Positions 45,327-58,968 of a DNA stretch of 64,000 bases are shown here, piece after piece (position 1 is the first letter of the stretch; each line of letters starts with the position of its first letter). Source of the DNA: Endocalyx cinctus (taxonomy: Eukaryota; Ascomycota; Sordariomycetes; Amphisphaeriales; Apiosporaceae); contig BCKC01000004.1 of the NCBI GenBank assembly GCA_001600455.1, forward strand, positions 3,522,915-3,586,914. Reading direction: 5' to 3'. The notes under the pieces are model-generated. The model was given only the letters and a program-made list of their open reading frames with translations, was not told where the DNA came from and did no database searches. The translations under genes and the position numbers were made by a program.

Positions 45327-46416
45327 AAAAGGTGTCTTTTGTTAATTTTTAATTCTTTTTTTTTTCGAAGACGACTTGTCTTGGAAGAAGAGACCTGGGC
45401 TGGTATCAGGAGGAAAGAAGGGGCCGAAAAAGGCAACCCTCCTTATCAGAAGAAAATCGGACAGGATATCCGCAATGCATAATGGGTTTTTTTTCGGGAT
45501 TCGAGCGAACGCATCATATTTGGGAGAAAAGGAGGGGATTGGCTTGAATTAATGTTTTTAGGGCATTGTTGAGGATTATTATTCTTCTTCTTCTCAACAA
45601 CAACAACATCATCATGGGAACGGGAAGTAAATACGTATATGGCGGGGCGTTTTAAGGGAGCGAAGCTTACTTGCATAGGGCATGGAATACTATATGAGAT
45701 TCAGATATATACACTACTTTTGTATGAATTTTGATGTTTTGATATATAAACCTCTTTTTTCTTCTTTCTTTCTCATTTTCCGTCTCCGGAAGAATAGGTG
45801 GGATAAAGGAAGAAAGATTGTTTAAATGATGAATAAATATTGAGATGAAAGAAAAAGTCTTAAGTCGATAGTAGATAGATACGATAATGACAATATATTT
45901 ATAAAAATAAAAATTTGGTTTGAAACCCCCCCTGCTTGAGATGACGCGTATAGTTAAGGAATTACGTTGTTTGGTGTACTTTGTGCGTGTGTAATAGCAG
46001 AGACGCCAGCCAGTTAGAGAGTTATATGTACTGAGCCCGCGTACTAATGCGAAGATGAGTTAGTTTTCTTTTTTTATAATGAAAATAGAATTGATATACG
46101 TGAATAAGAAGAATCTGGCCTATTAATAAATCAACAAGTACGGAGTATACAAACGAAAGAAAAAGCTTCATGAAGCTAGTTTCTCCCCACCCACCTAGTG
46201 AAAAAAGAGTATTGATGAAAAAAAATCACTCTAAGGCCGTCTCGCATTTCTACTAAATTAGAAATGAAGACGAAGAAGAAGGAAAAGCCTTTGAATCGCC
46301 CTTTTTTTAATGCTACCGTCTATCTACCCTAAGTTATTCTAGCCCTTTCTTTTTATCCTTTTTTTTTCATGCTAATCCAATGCAAGTCAAAATGTGATCA
46401 AATAATAAAAAACCGT
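45327..46416. other. intergenic region between convergent genes
   Basis: 1.1 kb of 3' flank. A/T homopolymers; no gene seen. Confidence 0.5.
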
Positions 46417-47521
46417 CTACCGATTCCGCTCCGAAGTAGCGCCGGCGGGAGATGATGAAGAGGGATTTATCGTCGTCGTAGTATTCATATTCTTATTTAC
46501 GTTGCTATCATGTCGATGAGGATGATAATTATTCGTTTTGTTGCCGCTACTTCCGCCCCGATCGATCGTTCGCACGCGCGAAGTGGATCCGGAAGAAGAT
46601 GCCGTAGTGGTGACGGATGGTGATCTTGACGGTGACGGTGGCAGTGATGGCGATACCGAAGGCGGAGGAGGAGGATCTTCGTATCCGTATAACATCCGTC
46701 TCAACCGGAGTCGGGCGGCGGGTAGACTCTATTTTGGCCGTATTAGTTACAGGGATTATATACATACATACATACATATATATATACGTATATATAAATA
46801 TAAACGCACAAGCTTGAGATAAAGAGATTCAAAGAGGGGTGGGGAGAAATAAAAATAATAATAATAATGATAACTCAAAAATAAAAAATAAAAAATATAT
46901 AATACTCGCCTCCCCATCCCGCAACGCGGCCATCATCAACATCTCGGGATTATCGAGAATCTGAGCCGCTATACGTCTCCTTCGAGACGAGTATCCGAAG
47001 TCGTCCATTTTAGCGTTCGTTTGCGTAGCGACAGCGGCGGCAACAGCGGCGGCGGCGATCACGGTAGCGGTACTACTACTACCGGTACTACTACTACTAT
47101 CGTCGGCGTCGGTATCCCTCTCGGGAAAATACGAGTGAATCTTCCCTTTTCCTTTATCCACCTTACCGAGAAGACCACGACCGCGACCGCGAAATTCTTC
47201 GTCTTGTTCCGTAGAACTTAACGAAGAGTCGGATTCGAACGATTCGGAAGAGTCTGAGTCCGAGTCCGAGTCCAAAGATGAAGATGAAGAGGAAGAATCC
47301 GCAGAGTAAGGATCGTAAGCGCGCGCTTGCCTCTGGCGCATCCTCGGGGTGAAGATGGGTCGGGGTGAAGGGGGTCTCCTCTCCAGCAGGTGCGGCGGGA
47401 CGACGGGCGGCGGCGACGGGGACGGCGGCAGCGGGATCGAGGCCGGGTCCGGGTTTCCTTCCGCGTGAAAGAAGACGGATCCGTGCATATGGGGATAGTG
47501 GAATTGGTAGCTGAAAGACAT
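46417..47521 (-). CDS. Ser/Asp-rich protein of unknown function, probable GC-AG intron
   Basis: I do not recognise a named family. Exons 47521-46910 and 46728-46417 give 307 residues. The N-terminus is MSFSYQFHYPHMHGS, followed by a Pro-rich part, then a Ser/Asp block (SLDSDSDSDSSESFESD), a low-complexity Ala/Thr part, and the most conserved-looking core: RRRRIAAQILDNPEMLMMAALRDGE joined to SLPAARLRLRRMLYGYED. Joining these needs a donor GCGAGT (GC, not GT) at 46909; the acceptor is AATAG with an ACTAAT branch site. The nearest GT donor (46905) gives the wrong phase. The frame also extends upstream to 47662, but the first Met of the plausible protein is at 47521. The C-terminus is disordered. 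Confidence 0.6.
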
Positions 47522-49066
47522 GATGATGATATATTTATATATATATATATATAAATATCCTTCTGTTGTTATCCGTTGGTTCCCTTTTTTTTCTCTTCTT
47601 CTTCTTCCCCTCCCCTCACTTCTTTCGGTCCAGGTAGAGAGAGGCACCGTCCCGAAGAACAAACAAACAATATTTCGTGTTTGCCTCTTTTTTTTAAAAA
47701 AAAAATTTAAATATGTTATATATGTTTGCTCATTGTTATTGTTTGTTTTTTTGTTTGCTTGTTAATTATTTCTTCGGTAGGATATTTGATATAAAAATAT
47801 TGTAGGTTTTCTTTTTTTCTTATTTTTTCTTTTATATATTATATATATATGGATATATATAATGGATGAGATATGAAAAAGTGAAGCACGTGAATGGAAA
47901 GGAATGAGGTTCTGAATAGGAATATACGAACTTAGATAATACGTATACACATATAAAACATACTTACCCGTCTTTTACTTACTTACTAGGCAGCTAGGCT
48001 ATATTTGGAGGGGGTTGTGTATCATCCATTAAAAAAAAAAAAAAAAAAGAACAAATCCTTTCTTTGTCGTCTATTTTCTTTTTTCTTTTCTTTTTTTTTT
48101 TTTTTCTGAAACAAAAATTCTTGCATTTTTCTTCCCCGATCCAATCACCATGTTTGCTTTTGTTTAAAAGAAGAAAAGAAAATCCCGATACTCCCCTACG
48201 TAAATTTTTTTTTCTTTAATTGGTGATGCATCATATTGCATATGCAACTTCCCACTTGTTTGGCAGCTGTGAAGTGACCTTGACAAGGGGGAGGGGGGTT
48301 TGGAGGAACTGAATCTTTCATATACACTCCCCTCCCCTACGCTCTCCGTCCAGCTGATCAGCCCAAGTCAGCCAGCCACAGCTATTATGGATATGGGCAT
48401 GTTTACCCGTCCACGGTGATACGTAAAGGATATATAAGAATATATGAGGATGGCAGTGATCATAATCATCATCACTACCTCCCCTAGTATCTGCACGTAT
48501 ACCCGACAATAGTCTTGGTATTTCATATATTCTCTTAGGTACGAAGAGAAAAAAAAAAAGAGGATGCTCGAAGGATTTAAAGTAGGTAAAATAAAATAAA
48601 AAATATAAAAAATAAGAGGATGGACAAACTTCTAATAGCTGTGGAGAACGGCGTGCGGCCAAGACGAAAAAAAAGAGAGAGAAAAGAAAGAGGACCGGAA
48701 ATATTCGCCTTATAACCGCACCAATCTCGGCATGCAACGGAAAAGATTCTCCCGAGACAAAAAATAAAAATAAAAGGGGTTACGCAAATCATCCGACTCC
48801 GCGCGCAAAAAGTGCGGGCGGTCGAGTTGGCGAATGGGACGGGAGTCCGATCCGGTCGCGGTCTATATAGTAGAGTTGTATTCTGTTTTATCATATCATT
48901 CTGGTTTATTGAAACAATAGGTAGTTATTCACGGTTCTTTTTTTCTTCTTTTTTTTGTAAGACAGCGACGGTTCAGTGAACGCAACGTCGCCTCCTTTTT
49001 TCCTACAAATATTATTCTTTTTTTTGGCGAGAAATCTAGACATATTGAAGAAACCACATATACACA
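47522..49066. other. divergent promoter region
   Basis: 1.5 kb, very AT-rich with many A/T runs. A TATATAG word at 48864-48870 lies about 200 bp before the arabinofuranosidase start and may be its TATA element. No gene seen. Confidence 0.45.
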
Positions 49067-50722
49067 ATGACGACCTTCACCAAGATCATCGGGGATGAAA
49101 AGCCTCTCATCGAAGTTGATCCGGCGAAGCGAATTTCCAAGATAGATCCCATGATCTACGGAGGATTTACCGAGTGAGTTCTACGAGGCAAACAAACGGA
49201 AAAACGCAATTCTCCCCCTCCCTTTTTCTCCTTTGCTTCCCTCCTTTTTTTTTTTCACCAAAAAAAAAAAAAAACAATGGCTGATCCAAATCCGAGCCCG
49301 TAAAAAAGACACATGGGCCGCTGCATCTACGGCGGGATCTACGACCCGGGGAACCCCCTATCGGATTCGCGCGGGTTCCGTCAGGACGTCATCTCGGCCC
49401 TGCGCGAGCTCGACATCCCCGTGATACGGTACCCGGGCGGCAACTTCGTCGCGACGTACCACTGGCAAGACGGTATCGGCCCCGCGTCGTCGCGCCCGTC
49501 CCGCCCCGAGTTAGCCTGGCTCGGGACCGAGACGAACCGCTTCGGGACCGACGAGTTCATGTCCTGGTTATCCGTTCTTTCGGAAGGAAAAGAAAACCGC
49601 GTCGAGCCCTACATCTGCCTCAACATGGGGACCGGCACGCTCGACGAGGCTCTCGCTTGGGTCGAGTACTGCAACGGCACGCGCGACACCCGCTGGGCCA
49701 ACGAGAGGCGCGCCAACGGCCACCCGGAACCGTACCGCGTCAAGTACTGGGCCCTCGGAAACGAGGTCTGGGGCCCCTGGCAGGTCGAGCAGATGACGAA
49801 AGAGGACTACGCCAAGAAGGCGGCGCAGTGGGCCAAAGCGCTGCGCCTGCTCGACCCGGACATCCACCTGATCCTGTGCGGCCAGGACGGCACCGCCTCG
49901 TGGGACCACTGGGTCCTGAACCAGTGCGTCGCCGCCGTCGACATGCACAGCATCCACGTCTACACGGCCGCCGACTCGGCCACGTCGCACTTGAAAAACG
50001 TCACGGCGCCCTTGGCGGCCGAGCGCGCCATCCAGATCACGGCCTCGCTCATCGACCTCGCCCGCGTCGAGAACCGCGTCCCCCCCACGAAACCGCAGAC
50101 AAAAATCTGCTTCGACGAGTGGAACGTCTGGGATCCCGAACGCGCCCCCGGCGATAAAGGCGCCGAGGAGAAGTACACCCTATCCGACGCCCTCGCCGTC
50201 GCCGTCTGGTTGAACGTCTTCGTCAGGCAGTCGAGGTACGTCGGCATGGCGAATATCGCCCAGACCGTCAACGTCATCTCCCCGCTCATGACGACGGCCC
50301 GAGGCATCACCAAACAGACGACGTGGTGGCCCCTGTGGCTCTTTAGTCGGTACATGCGCGGCTGGACCGTCGCCGGCCACGTCCGCTCCGCCGCGTACGA
50401 GGGGGATACCCAGCCCGAGTGGCTAAAGGGTACGCTCGGCGAGCAGGGAGGCGCGTCCCTTCTCGACGTGAGCGCCGTCTTGGACGACGAGAGCGGGTAC
50501 GTCAGCTTGGCCGTCGTCAACATGAGCGACGTCGACGACTACGCCGTCGATCTGAAGGGGGTCGGTAACGATGTCGTCGTCTACACCGTATCCGGGCCTA
50601 GCGTAACTTCCTCTAATGCCGAAGGTAAAAACGAAGTTAGTATGACCGAAGGAAAATGGGACGGCCAGGGAGATTATACGTTTCCGAAGCATACTTTCAC
50701 CATGTTGAGGTGGAAAGCTTAA
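49067..50722 (+). CDS. alpha-L-arabinofuranosidase, GH51 (intracellular type)
   Basis: Releases terminal L-arabinose from arabinan or arabinoxylan oligosaccharides. Exons 49067-49173 and 49309-50722 are joined by a 135-bp intron whose 3' half is nearly homopolymeric; the junction restores GGFTE|HMGRCIYGG. Total 506 residues, the usual length for the short intracellular GH51 form. The catalytic acid/base is Glu188 in WALGNEVWGPW, and the nucleophile Glu306 in CFDEWNVWD. Also present: RYPGGNFVATYHW and HSIHVYTA motifs. No signal peptide, so it probably acts in the cytosol on imported oligosaccharides. The C-terminal part is the beta-sandwich domain ending FTMLRWKA. It is GC-richer than its flanks. 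Confidence 0.96.
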
Positions 50723-51299
50723 AGTGTATATAGAATTAGTGCCAGGAAGGCTTCACGTGTTCCAAACATTTGAAATTTAACATGTGGTATTTCTGCTTTG
50801 CCTTCGTCGGGTTGATTCAAACCGATCGAGTGCTGATACAAATGAACTATGTATGATCGAATTAGACTCTACACGAGCCTTTAGTTGTACACAAAAGAAT
50901 TTGGTGGTATCCCTTCACGGATAACCAAATAACTGTATCTTATCACAGCACTGTCGTCTCGTCGTTCTTTCTCATGACGATTATTATCTAACATGCATCA
51001 TATTAGATATTCCTGGTTATGTTTAACACCCTCCAGCCGTTTCCCCTCCTTCCATTTCTTTATATTGAGCATCGTGTAATGTGCCGTATTGTAAATAGTT
51101 AATCTGCGAGCAGACTTAGGTGGACGTAGGTTTAATCTTATGACTTTGGGTATACAGACAACAGGTATGTGTATTAATTAGACTTTGGTGCACCAAGTAT
51201 GCTCGAAACTGGTTATGTAGCTTAAGATGATTGAGAATGACTGGTGAAATATAATGCATGCCCTATGACAGTGGTTGGCATTTAGGATAACATTCGTTG
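50723..51299. other. intergenic region between convergent genes
   Basis: 0.6 kb of shared 3' flank. No feature seen. Confidence 0.5.
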
Positions 51300-53954
51300 T
51301 TATCGGAAATTTATCACGGCAAGCTGTTTTGTATCAGTAACACGGTCAGGACCGAACTGGTTAAGGAGAAAAAAAAAACTTACTCTGCTGTTCACACCGT
51401 AAGCTAGTTTGTGTCCCGTCGAGTCCCACACTAAACAATGTTCATCTTCTTCATCAGAATCTGGGTTCATCCGTGGACTGAGCCAGCCTCGATGCGGCTC
51501 CCTACTCCAACTTGCGCGTGGAATACTGTGGTCGCCAACTTTCCAGATTAATATCCTTTCATTGGTCGCACCTGCGATAAAAGCGCCATCGGGAGTAAAA
51601 GCAAGAGCAACGATCGGAAGGCCCATCGTCATAGAACATTTCGCTTTACCCTCCGGTAAGAGAGCATCCCATATAACTATGGCGCCATCTTCACCTCCCG
51701 AAGCCAAGAGTCGTTCGTCGCCTGACCAAGGGGCTTTCAAAGGTTGCCAAGCTATCGCCGTCACGGTATCGCAGTGTGCTTCTATTTCACGTCGCTTGCC
51801 CTGGTGATCCCATATCTAGTCACCCAGTCAGCAAATCGGAGTTAGGAGTGGCTAAGGTTCATAATGAATACTCACATCGACAAAGCCTTTCTCTCCACAC
51901 GTCGCGGATAAATGCGAAAGCCAATCGTACTGAACTTGTAGGAAAGTATCACCTTCCCTGCCCTTAAATTTTTGAACTTCAGAAACCTCGCCTTCCCAGC
52001 ACTTCAGCATCAAAAAGAGCTCGCCGCCGCATAAGAGGAACTCGGTTTCGCTCATCCACATGGCATCCAGAGGTTCGGTATCCAGATCGTGTCCAGGAAG
52101 GAAATACGTCATAGTGTTAGTATGATGCACGTCGTAAATCGATATGACGGAACCTCCGTTGTCTGGAGCAATAGCCAAGATAGTGGTGTTATTCGGATTC
52201 CACCGTAACTTGATGATGGGCGGTTCTGCGACTTCGAACGAATGAATATGAGATCCGTCGTCACCCCAGAGCGCCAGCCGGGCTTTTGATTCCGAATCAG
52301 TCGCGATAGCGATAGTAGTGCCGCTCCCGTTCCATGACATAGCCGTAACGGTAGCGCGCGGAGGTACATCATCATCAATTAGAGAAAGCGATTTAGGCGA
52401 TATACCGTTCACGTGACCGTTAGGTATGGATCCATCGTTTGTGGCACTACGAGAGACGGTCCAAATTTGGGCTAGCGCGTCAGTACCAGCAGCCGCCAAG
52501 ACGGTGGGATCGATAGGGTGCCATTGGCAATGCAGTATCACCGGTGCGCTTTCGTTATTAATTCTCGATAAAGCGGTGGTAGGTGACGAAATGGGTGCAT
52601 CGTCGACATTAGTTCCTAAGGGAATAAATGTGGTTTCGGTAGTGAGTTCTTGTACCTTATCGATTTGAGTGCCTTGTTCGGGGCCATCTGTCCGAGGAGT
52701 TGGCGTTGGGGCTGCTTCAACTGGGCCTTCCAGGGGTGACGGATAAGCGTGATTGTCCTGCCCGTCCAGTTCCATGGGGGTTGTGGCTGCATCCACCCCA
52801 TTTTCGTACCCATTACTCAATCTCGGTCGCTTAGCTGGAGAACCATTGGCAAGTGGTAATGGCTGTCTATCGATTTGACGTTTTCGGTTATTTTCTAGAT
52901 CACCTACAGAATTTGCTGTCATGGTAGTCGTCGCAACCGTAGTCGTAGTCATTTCCACCGGGTCCCCATCTGCGTCTGCGTCGGCATCGGCATCTGCATC
53001 CTCATCTTGCTCAATCTCATCTGATCGTTGGTGGTAAGGCGGCGGATGTGTAAGCAGTGGACCGAACACCCCTAGCTGCATCGCCTCGGCCAATGCCGCC
53101 GCCGCTGTTGCATCACGAGGTATCTGTAGAAGAGAAATTGTCAGTGCCAGACGCTCATCATTGAGCGGTATTTCATCTTTGGGAATTAGAGATATAGAAG
53201 AAATGAAAAGATATTTTATCAATTTTAATTTCCCCCCAGACTTTTTCTTATCGTTTCATGCTTCGTTTGAGATACGAAACTTATTTTTCGTGATAAATTT
53301 CTTTATTCTCTCATTTCATCCACGTACCTGATTTGCTTGTGCATGTTCGCGTTCTAATGAATGAAATAGAAGGCCTTTGTTTAAAACGCTGACTAGCGCA
53401 TGGCTTTTTACATGTCGCGCGAAGTCAAGTTCTCGGTGAGGATTCTGAACATGCCACTCTTTTTGAAATTTGACAGCTGTTTCTCGATAATCTGTACGAA
53501 GCGAAAAGATTCAGGTTAGTGGCTCGTTTTACTCTTTTTTTTTTTTTCTTCCTTTCCTTAAGTGTGGCGATCCACACAAAGTCACATAGCACTATAACCA
53601 ACATCACCACATATTTGTAGCTCATAGATACAAACTCCAAATAAGTAAAATATTTTCCGGGTTGCAAAAAAAAAATCAACAAAAAAAAAACTTACTCCCT
53701 TCTATTAGATACCTGTAAATTTATAAAGTCAATAAAGTCATCTTATTTTGAGATTGAAAAGGTGATAAGATTTGATGAATATTTTTCTTTTTAAATATTT
53801 ATTTATTTTTCATTTTCAAGATTTTGAATCGGGTAAGACGTTTTTGAGGGAGGGTTGACAGGTAACGAGTGACTGGAAAAAAATAAAGGTTCAAAAAGTA
53901 AACGTACCTCCAAATCAAGAAATTGACTCTGTTGGAGTCAAGATACTCCTTCAT
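51300..53954 (-). CDS. LisH-WD40 protein, TBL1/Sif2-like
   Basis: Probable subunit of a histone-deacetylase co-repressor complex (Set3C Sif2 in yeast, NCoR/SMRT TBL1 in animals). Six exons: 53954-53908, 53712-53696 (only 17 bp), 53491-53328, 53123-51876, 51815-51384, 51323-51300; total 643 residues. The LisH motif is assembled across three exons (YLDSNRVNFLIWRYLIEGNY), followed by RELDFARHVKSHALVSVLNKGLLFH. A long acidic, disordered linker has an Asp-Ala repeat. From about residue 240 come WD40 repeats with clear WD ends (IWDHQGK, IVIWDALL, ILIWKVG). The protein ends SRLAVINFR with the last seven residues on their own exon. Splice phases agree throughout. The start is the first ATG before LisH. 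Confidence 0.92.
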
Positions 53955-56900
53955 GTTTGAAAAAGCAAGACCGGGTAAGGTATTCGGGATGCGACAGCTT
54001 TCTATAAAAAGGAAGAAATTAAGGATACGGAAGATTTGTTTAGAAAGGATAGAAATCAAAATCGAAAACAGAAATTTTCGATAGGTTTTTTGAAGATGTT
54101 GAAGAATAAGTCAAGAAAAGAACGAAACGGAGAGTTTGGGCCATGGGCTTAAAGGTCCAATCCATGTCTTGGTCGGGCTAGTAACGTGCAGGGCCCGCGG
54201 ATGGGGCAATTGGAGCCAATTCGATGGTACCTCACTTGGTCTTAAGTTTATGTACTTAACTTACATAAGTACATAAATGATGAGACCCTACGATCTGCAC
54301 TCAATCTATGGTTTTATCATTTTTGTGGTTTCCGGTACTTAACATGGAATTTTAATAGAGTAGAAAAGACTTGATAACCCTCTTGTCAGATTAAGTAGCA
54401 GGTACCGATACACATGCATCTTGAATACCCTACCAGCCTACCAAGTTCAATATTTACTGTAGATAGGTACTTTACCTGCTAAGTTAATACCTACTAAGTA
54501 GTATTTACTATTTACCACTGAAAGGTACCTTAGTTTATCTAAGTTTATTTACCTACGCGTAAGTACTGTACTAAGTATTTTATTTTTATTTTTATTATTC
54601 TTTCTCGTTCTTATTTTTTTTTTTTTTTTTTTTTTTTTTGAACGAGCTAAAAATATGAAACATCGATATTCTATTTTTCTATTAAATATAAATCATGACA
54701 CCTTTTTTTTAAATACTTAGTAATTATTTACCTGTTGATTATGACGAAATATTTTCAAAAAGAAGGGGGTATTAAAGAAAAGGAAGAAAAGAAGAAGATA
54801 AAAGAGAGAGAGGAGAGACAATTTGAAGAAAGAAATTGGAAAGAAAACTGAAATAAGCTGCTTAGTACAGTATACGATACAAGGTAGTAGTAGTATACGT
54901 ATAAGTACAGTAGGTAAGTAGTGTACATACTTAGATGCGTCTACGTAGTGATCGGTACGATACACAGGCTTTATTTATTCGAGGACTTGGGGGAACAGGG
55001 TCAGCCTGCCACCTTTTACTATGTACAAACACCATTCACCCATTTTAATAACATGTGTGTTCCAATGCGCTAACATTTAAATACCCTTGTCGGTCCCATT
55101 CAGACTGCCAGACCTTTTTTTTTTTTTTTTCCCATACGCTACACTGCTACACTACACGTACATTATATCTCGGTGCTAAACTAATGCTAGGACAGAAGCA
55201 AAGTATAAGCAGCAACAATCGGTAAATGGATTGATTATGTACGTCTGTTCATGGATGGATGATAACGTATTATGTATGTCTACTATTATGTATATCTACG
55301 TGTACGTATTTACCTGTTTCCTTGATTCATGAAAAATAAAACAGTGACCCCCTCCAACAAAAGAAGGTTTTTTATATGATTGATTTTTAATATTATCATA
55401 CAACACTTCATTTATAAATTCTCATTCTATATCTTAGAAATAATTATATGTATTTGTAAATACCTAGGTATAGACCTACGTATATATGTACCTAAGCATG
55501 TACCTAAGTCAGTGTTATGATATATATCTAGATTAAATCTGGTACAATTTTTTCTAATCTAGAGAAGTCTGTGACTTGATGGTTAGGCAGTTTGCCTGAC
55601 CCCGGGACAAATCGATGAACTGATCGACAGTTTCCATTCAAGGCCATGCATCCATGACACACTCGCACACACACATATATGCGTACACATGTACTGTTTC
55701 TCTTATTCTGGGTCTATCATTGGGAAATGCAAGTAGCCATCATGCAGAAGGAGACAGTGACAGTGACATTGATTTAGTTATATTTTTCATTACTTTTTCC
55801 GAAGCCTTATAGATAGAGTGTTGATTGCTTACCCGTGCAGGCGTTCTTAGTTGTGGCTTTTTTCTTTTTTTTTATCTTTCTTTATCTTCTTTCTTTCTTT
55901 CTTTTTTCCCCCCTTCCCTCTTTCTCTCATTTGCGTGGTAATAGAGAAACATTGAATATGACATATAAAAAAAAATGGTACTACACTACGAATAATCCTC
56001 GATATTAATACTGCCGTAGCACCAATCTCAATTCTTTTTTCGTCTGTCAGGGGGATTTCTGTCTAGTGTAGCGTCTAAAGCAGTAGCGTATTGGTTCATG
56101 GTTCAGCCTATCAGGGTCTCATCCTAGAAGAATTGTAAACGGAGTCAAAACCCTAGCAGACTTAGCGGTTGACTCCACATTTCCACATTTCGCCAACCTT
56201 GACACGCATACATCTAGCAAGTATAGCAAGTATAGCAGGTATACATACTACATATAGGCAGGCAGGGCAGGATAAAATCAGAATGCCATTTCCAACTGTT
56301 CATTTCCAATGGATCTTGTGGAGTGAATCATCCTATCAATAAAAGGGATTGACCGTACTTGGCACACATTTGCAACTCTCAATTACTGCTTGTTATTTCT
56401 CGGGATTCCAACTCGCCTACACACACGTACGTATAATCATTCATATTATGGTTATACTTATGCATACCAAATCAAAGCCAAGCCAAGCCCACGAAGTAAT
56501 TATTACCCTTGATTCTTAAAGACGGAAAGATAACATCTTAAAGAAACAAGAGAAGAAGAAGAGAAATAGACAGAAATAAAATAAAATAAAATAAAATAAT
56601 AAAATAAATAAAATCTGGTCAACCGGCTGATTTCAACATCCTTTTAGGGATTAGCGTAGGGCTTGGCATTTATCTAATAATACATGTCACTCATGCAGGC
56701 TTTCCTTCGTGTATTTTTCTGTAGTGTATGCCGAAGTACATTACATATAGTGGTAAAAGCTTGGAATGCTTAACGAGACTAATAACCGCTTACTATCTAC
56801 ATATTATCTATCTATCTATGCGTTTATCTGTTTAAAATCACCATGTATACTACCGTTTATCAATCAAAAAAAAATTATTCATCGATACGGAGAACTCCTT

Positions 56901-57787
56901 TTTTTTGTTATTGTTCTTATTATTACGAGGCTATGCTACTTGATGTTTTACGAGTACGTATTTGGATTTTTCTATTTTCTTTATACATACAGTGGCACTA
57001 ACAGCCCTAGTGGTAATCTAGAAAGGGTGGATGTGGAGATAATGAGCGGTGGCCTACCTTGCCTATGTACCTTTAAACCTAGCCTATTATTATGTACTGG
57101 TATCAATATAGTGTGAATAAATAATTCAGCTTCAGGGTAATCTGAAGAAAGCAAAAAAAAAAAAAAAAAAGACCACGTATGAGAAGGTTTGTAAGACATT
57201 TTAGATACGGGGCATCGGCTGACTAGCACGTGGGGAATTAACGATTTCTAGATTATATAATTCATTCTATCCCCACTTTATCCCGACTCTCCCTACGTTA
57301 TGTTCTAATACATACTATGATGTACTATGTACGCTTATAACGCTGCTTATAACGCTAACCTAAAGTAACACATCTCCAGAGTTCCCGAGGTGAGATCAGT
57401 TTCGTCCAGTGTTAGTTGGTTTACTGTGTCATTCGGAATACGGAATAACTAATTAATCCTGATATCCCTGACATCTTACCATTTCACCCGCTTTTGGGTC
57501 AACATAAGCAAGGGCCAACTATTTTTTTTTTCTAATTACCTAATGTAGGTACCATCTTACGCTGCTAGAGCCTAGTAGGAGATGGATATCGATAATATCC
57601 CGACCCCGACAACACCTATCTGACTTATATACTCAGTTAATTTTTATGACGATCTTGAACATAAACACGCGCGACCCAGAATTTCTAGAGTTCAAAGTGT
57701 AACTTTTCAAATTCCAAGCATCTCTACCTCGTATCCTCAAACTTGCTGCCTTGGGTATTTTCATGTCCACTATTTTATTAGCCCATC
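53955..57787. other. long intergenic region
   Basis: 3.8 kb between divergent genes, very AT-rich. It has TACCTAGGTA at 55461-55470, homopolymer T-runs (54610-54640, 55117-55130) and an AAATA microsatellite at 56574-56613. A 116-codon frame at 56766-57116 is unrecognised and of AT-rich composition. No gene supported. Confidence 0.5.
56574..56613. repeat. AAATA/AAAAT microsatellite
   Basis: Five-base unit repeated about seven times with two interruptions. Confidence 0.8.
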
Positions 57788-58968
57788 ATGCCTCCGCGGT
57801 TGAATATCCCACCCGTTACACGTATCCTCCTGGTCGTGCTCCTTTTGCAGTCCCTTCTTAGTATGGCTGTGAGGTATCGAAGCTGGGTTACTCATACGGA
57901 AATCGTTGTCGAATGGCTGACCCTCGTCCCGCAATTGTCGCTCTTCTATCCTTGGACATTCGTCACATCTGCCTTGGTCGAGAACAACATATTCACGTTG
58001 GGCATCGCTGGGTTAACTATTTATAATGGAGGGAGATATTTAGAAAGAGCTTGGTCTTCAAGAGAGCTTGCCAAGTTTCTCTTGGTCGTGTCTCTAATTC
58101 CCAACGCTCTCTGCTTTCTGGTCTTAGTTATGCTATTTACTGTTACAAGGGATGAGGGGTGGACGTATGTTCTTTCCGAACGATCCCGGGTTTTCACCCC
58201 TTTACCGTTGTGCGTATTTGTTACTAACTTCTTGTCTCATCTAGGCTTACCGTTATTGCCGGCTCGACTCCCGTACAAATCTCCTTCCTCGTTGCGTTTA
58301 GTCAACTTGTTCCAGCTCATACCGTAACTCTCTTCCGAGGCCTCGTATCTCTCCGCGTTCCTCGCTTCCCGCTACTTTACATTGGTCTTATAACGATACT
58401 CTCCTTAACGCCTCTGCTCTCGAGCGCTTCGCCTTTCTTGGCCATTTTTGGCTTCCTTACGAGCTGGACATACCTACGTTTCTACAAGACGGTCTTCCCC
58501 GACCTCGATTCTTCGCAGCCAGCGTCCATGAGGGGCGACGCCAGCGAGACATTTGCCTTTTCCGAGTTCTTCCCCGGTCCGGCCAAGCCTTTTGTCGCGG
58601 CCTTCGGCGATCAGATCTTCAACGTACTTGTTGCGATGCGAGTATGCACGCCATTCTCCCAAGCCGATATTTCCGCCGCTTCGGGAAATGTGTATCTACA
58701 ACGGTCTGCGCCTGGCGGAGTTAGAGCTGAGGCGGAGAGACGGAGGGCTCTAGCGCTGAAGGTTCTAGATCAACGATTACACGCCGCGACTACCAGCACA
58801 CCTTCGAGGAGCCACCCGCAGCCTCCTCCGCCCCAGCCGACCGGGCCAACGATACACTCCCAGCCACAGGCGAACACTCAAGCTGCGATGACGACACAGC
58901 CGGCTACGATGCTCGGAGAAACTAGCTATAATCCCGATCATGACGCGGGCGACAAGTCGGATTCGTAA
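57788..58968 (+). CDS. TMEM115/DUF1751 integral membrane protein
   Basis: Multi-pass, rhomboid-like but non-catalytic membrane protein; the human relative TMEM115 is a Golgi protein involved in retrograde traffic. Exons 57788-58164 and 58245-58968 are joined by an 80-bp intron (GTATGT...TTACTAAC...CTAG), giving 366 residues. Hydrophobic segments: ILLVVLLLQSLLSMAV, a segment ending FVTSALVEN, FTLGIAGLTIY, KFLLVVSLIPNALCFLVLVM, and several in exon 2 (QISFLVAFSQLVP, YIGLITILSLTPLL, FGFLTSWTYLRFY). The family signature YNGGRYLERAW is present, as are the FSFFEFFP-like FAFSEFFPGP and the cytosolic tail with YLQRSAPGG. The tail is Pro/Gln/Thr-rich. No rhomboid GxSG catalytic Ser is seen. Confidence 0.88.

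Noticed and set aside
56766..57116. 116-codon plus-strand frame
   Set aside because: Hydrophobic and Leu/Tyr/Phe-rich as expected of random AT-rich DNA; no family recognised.
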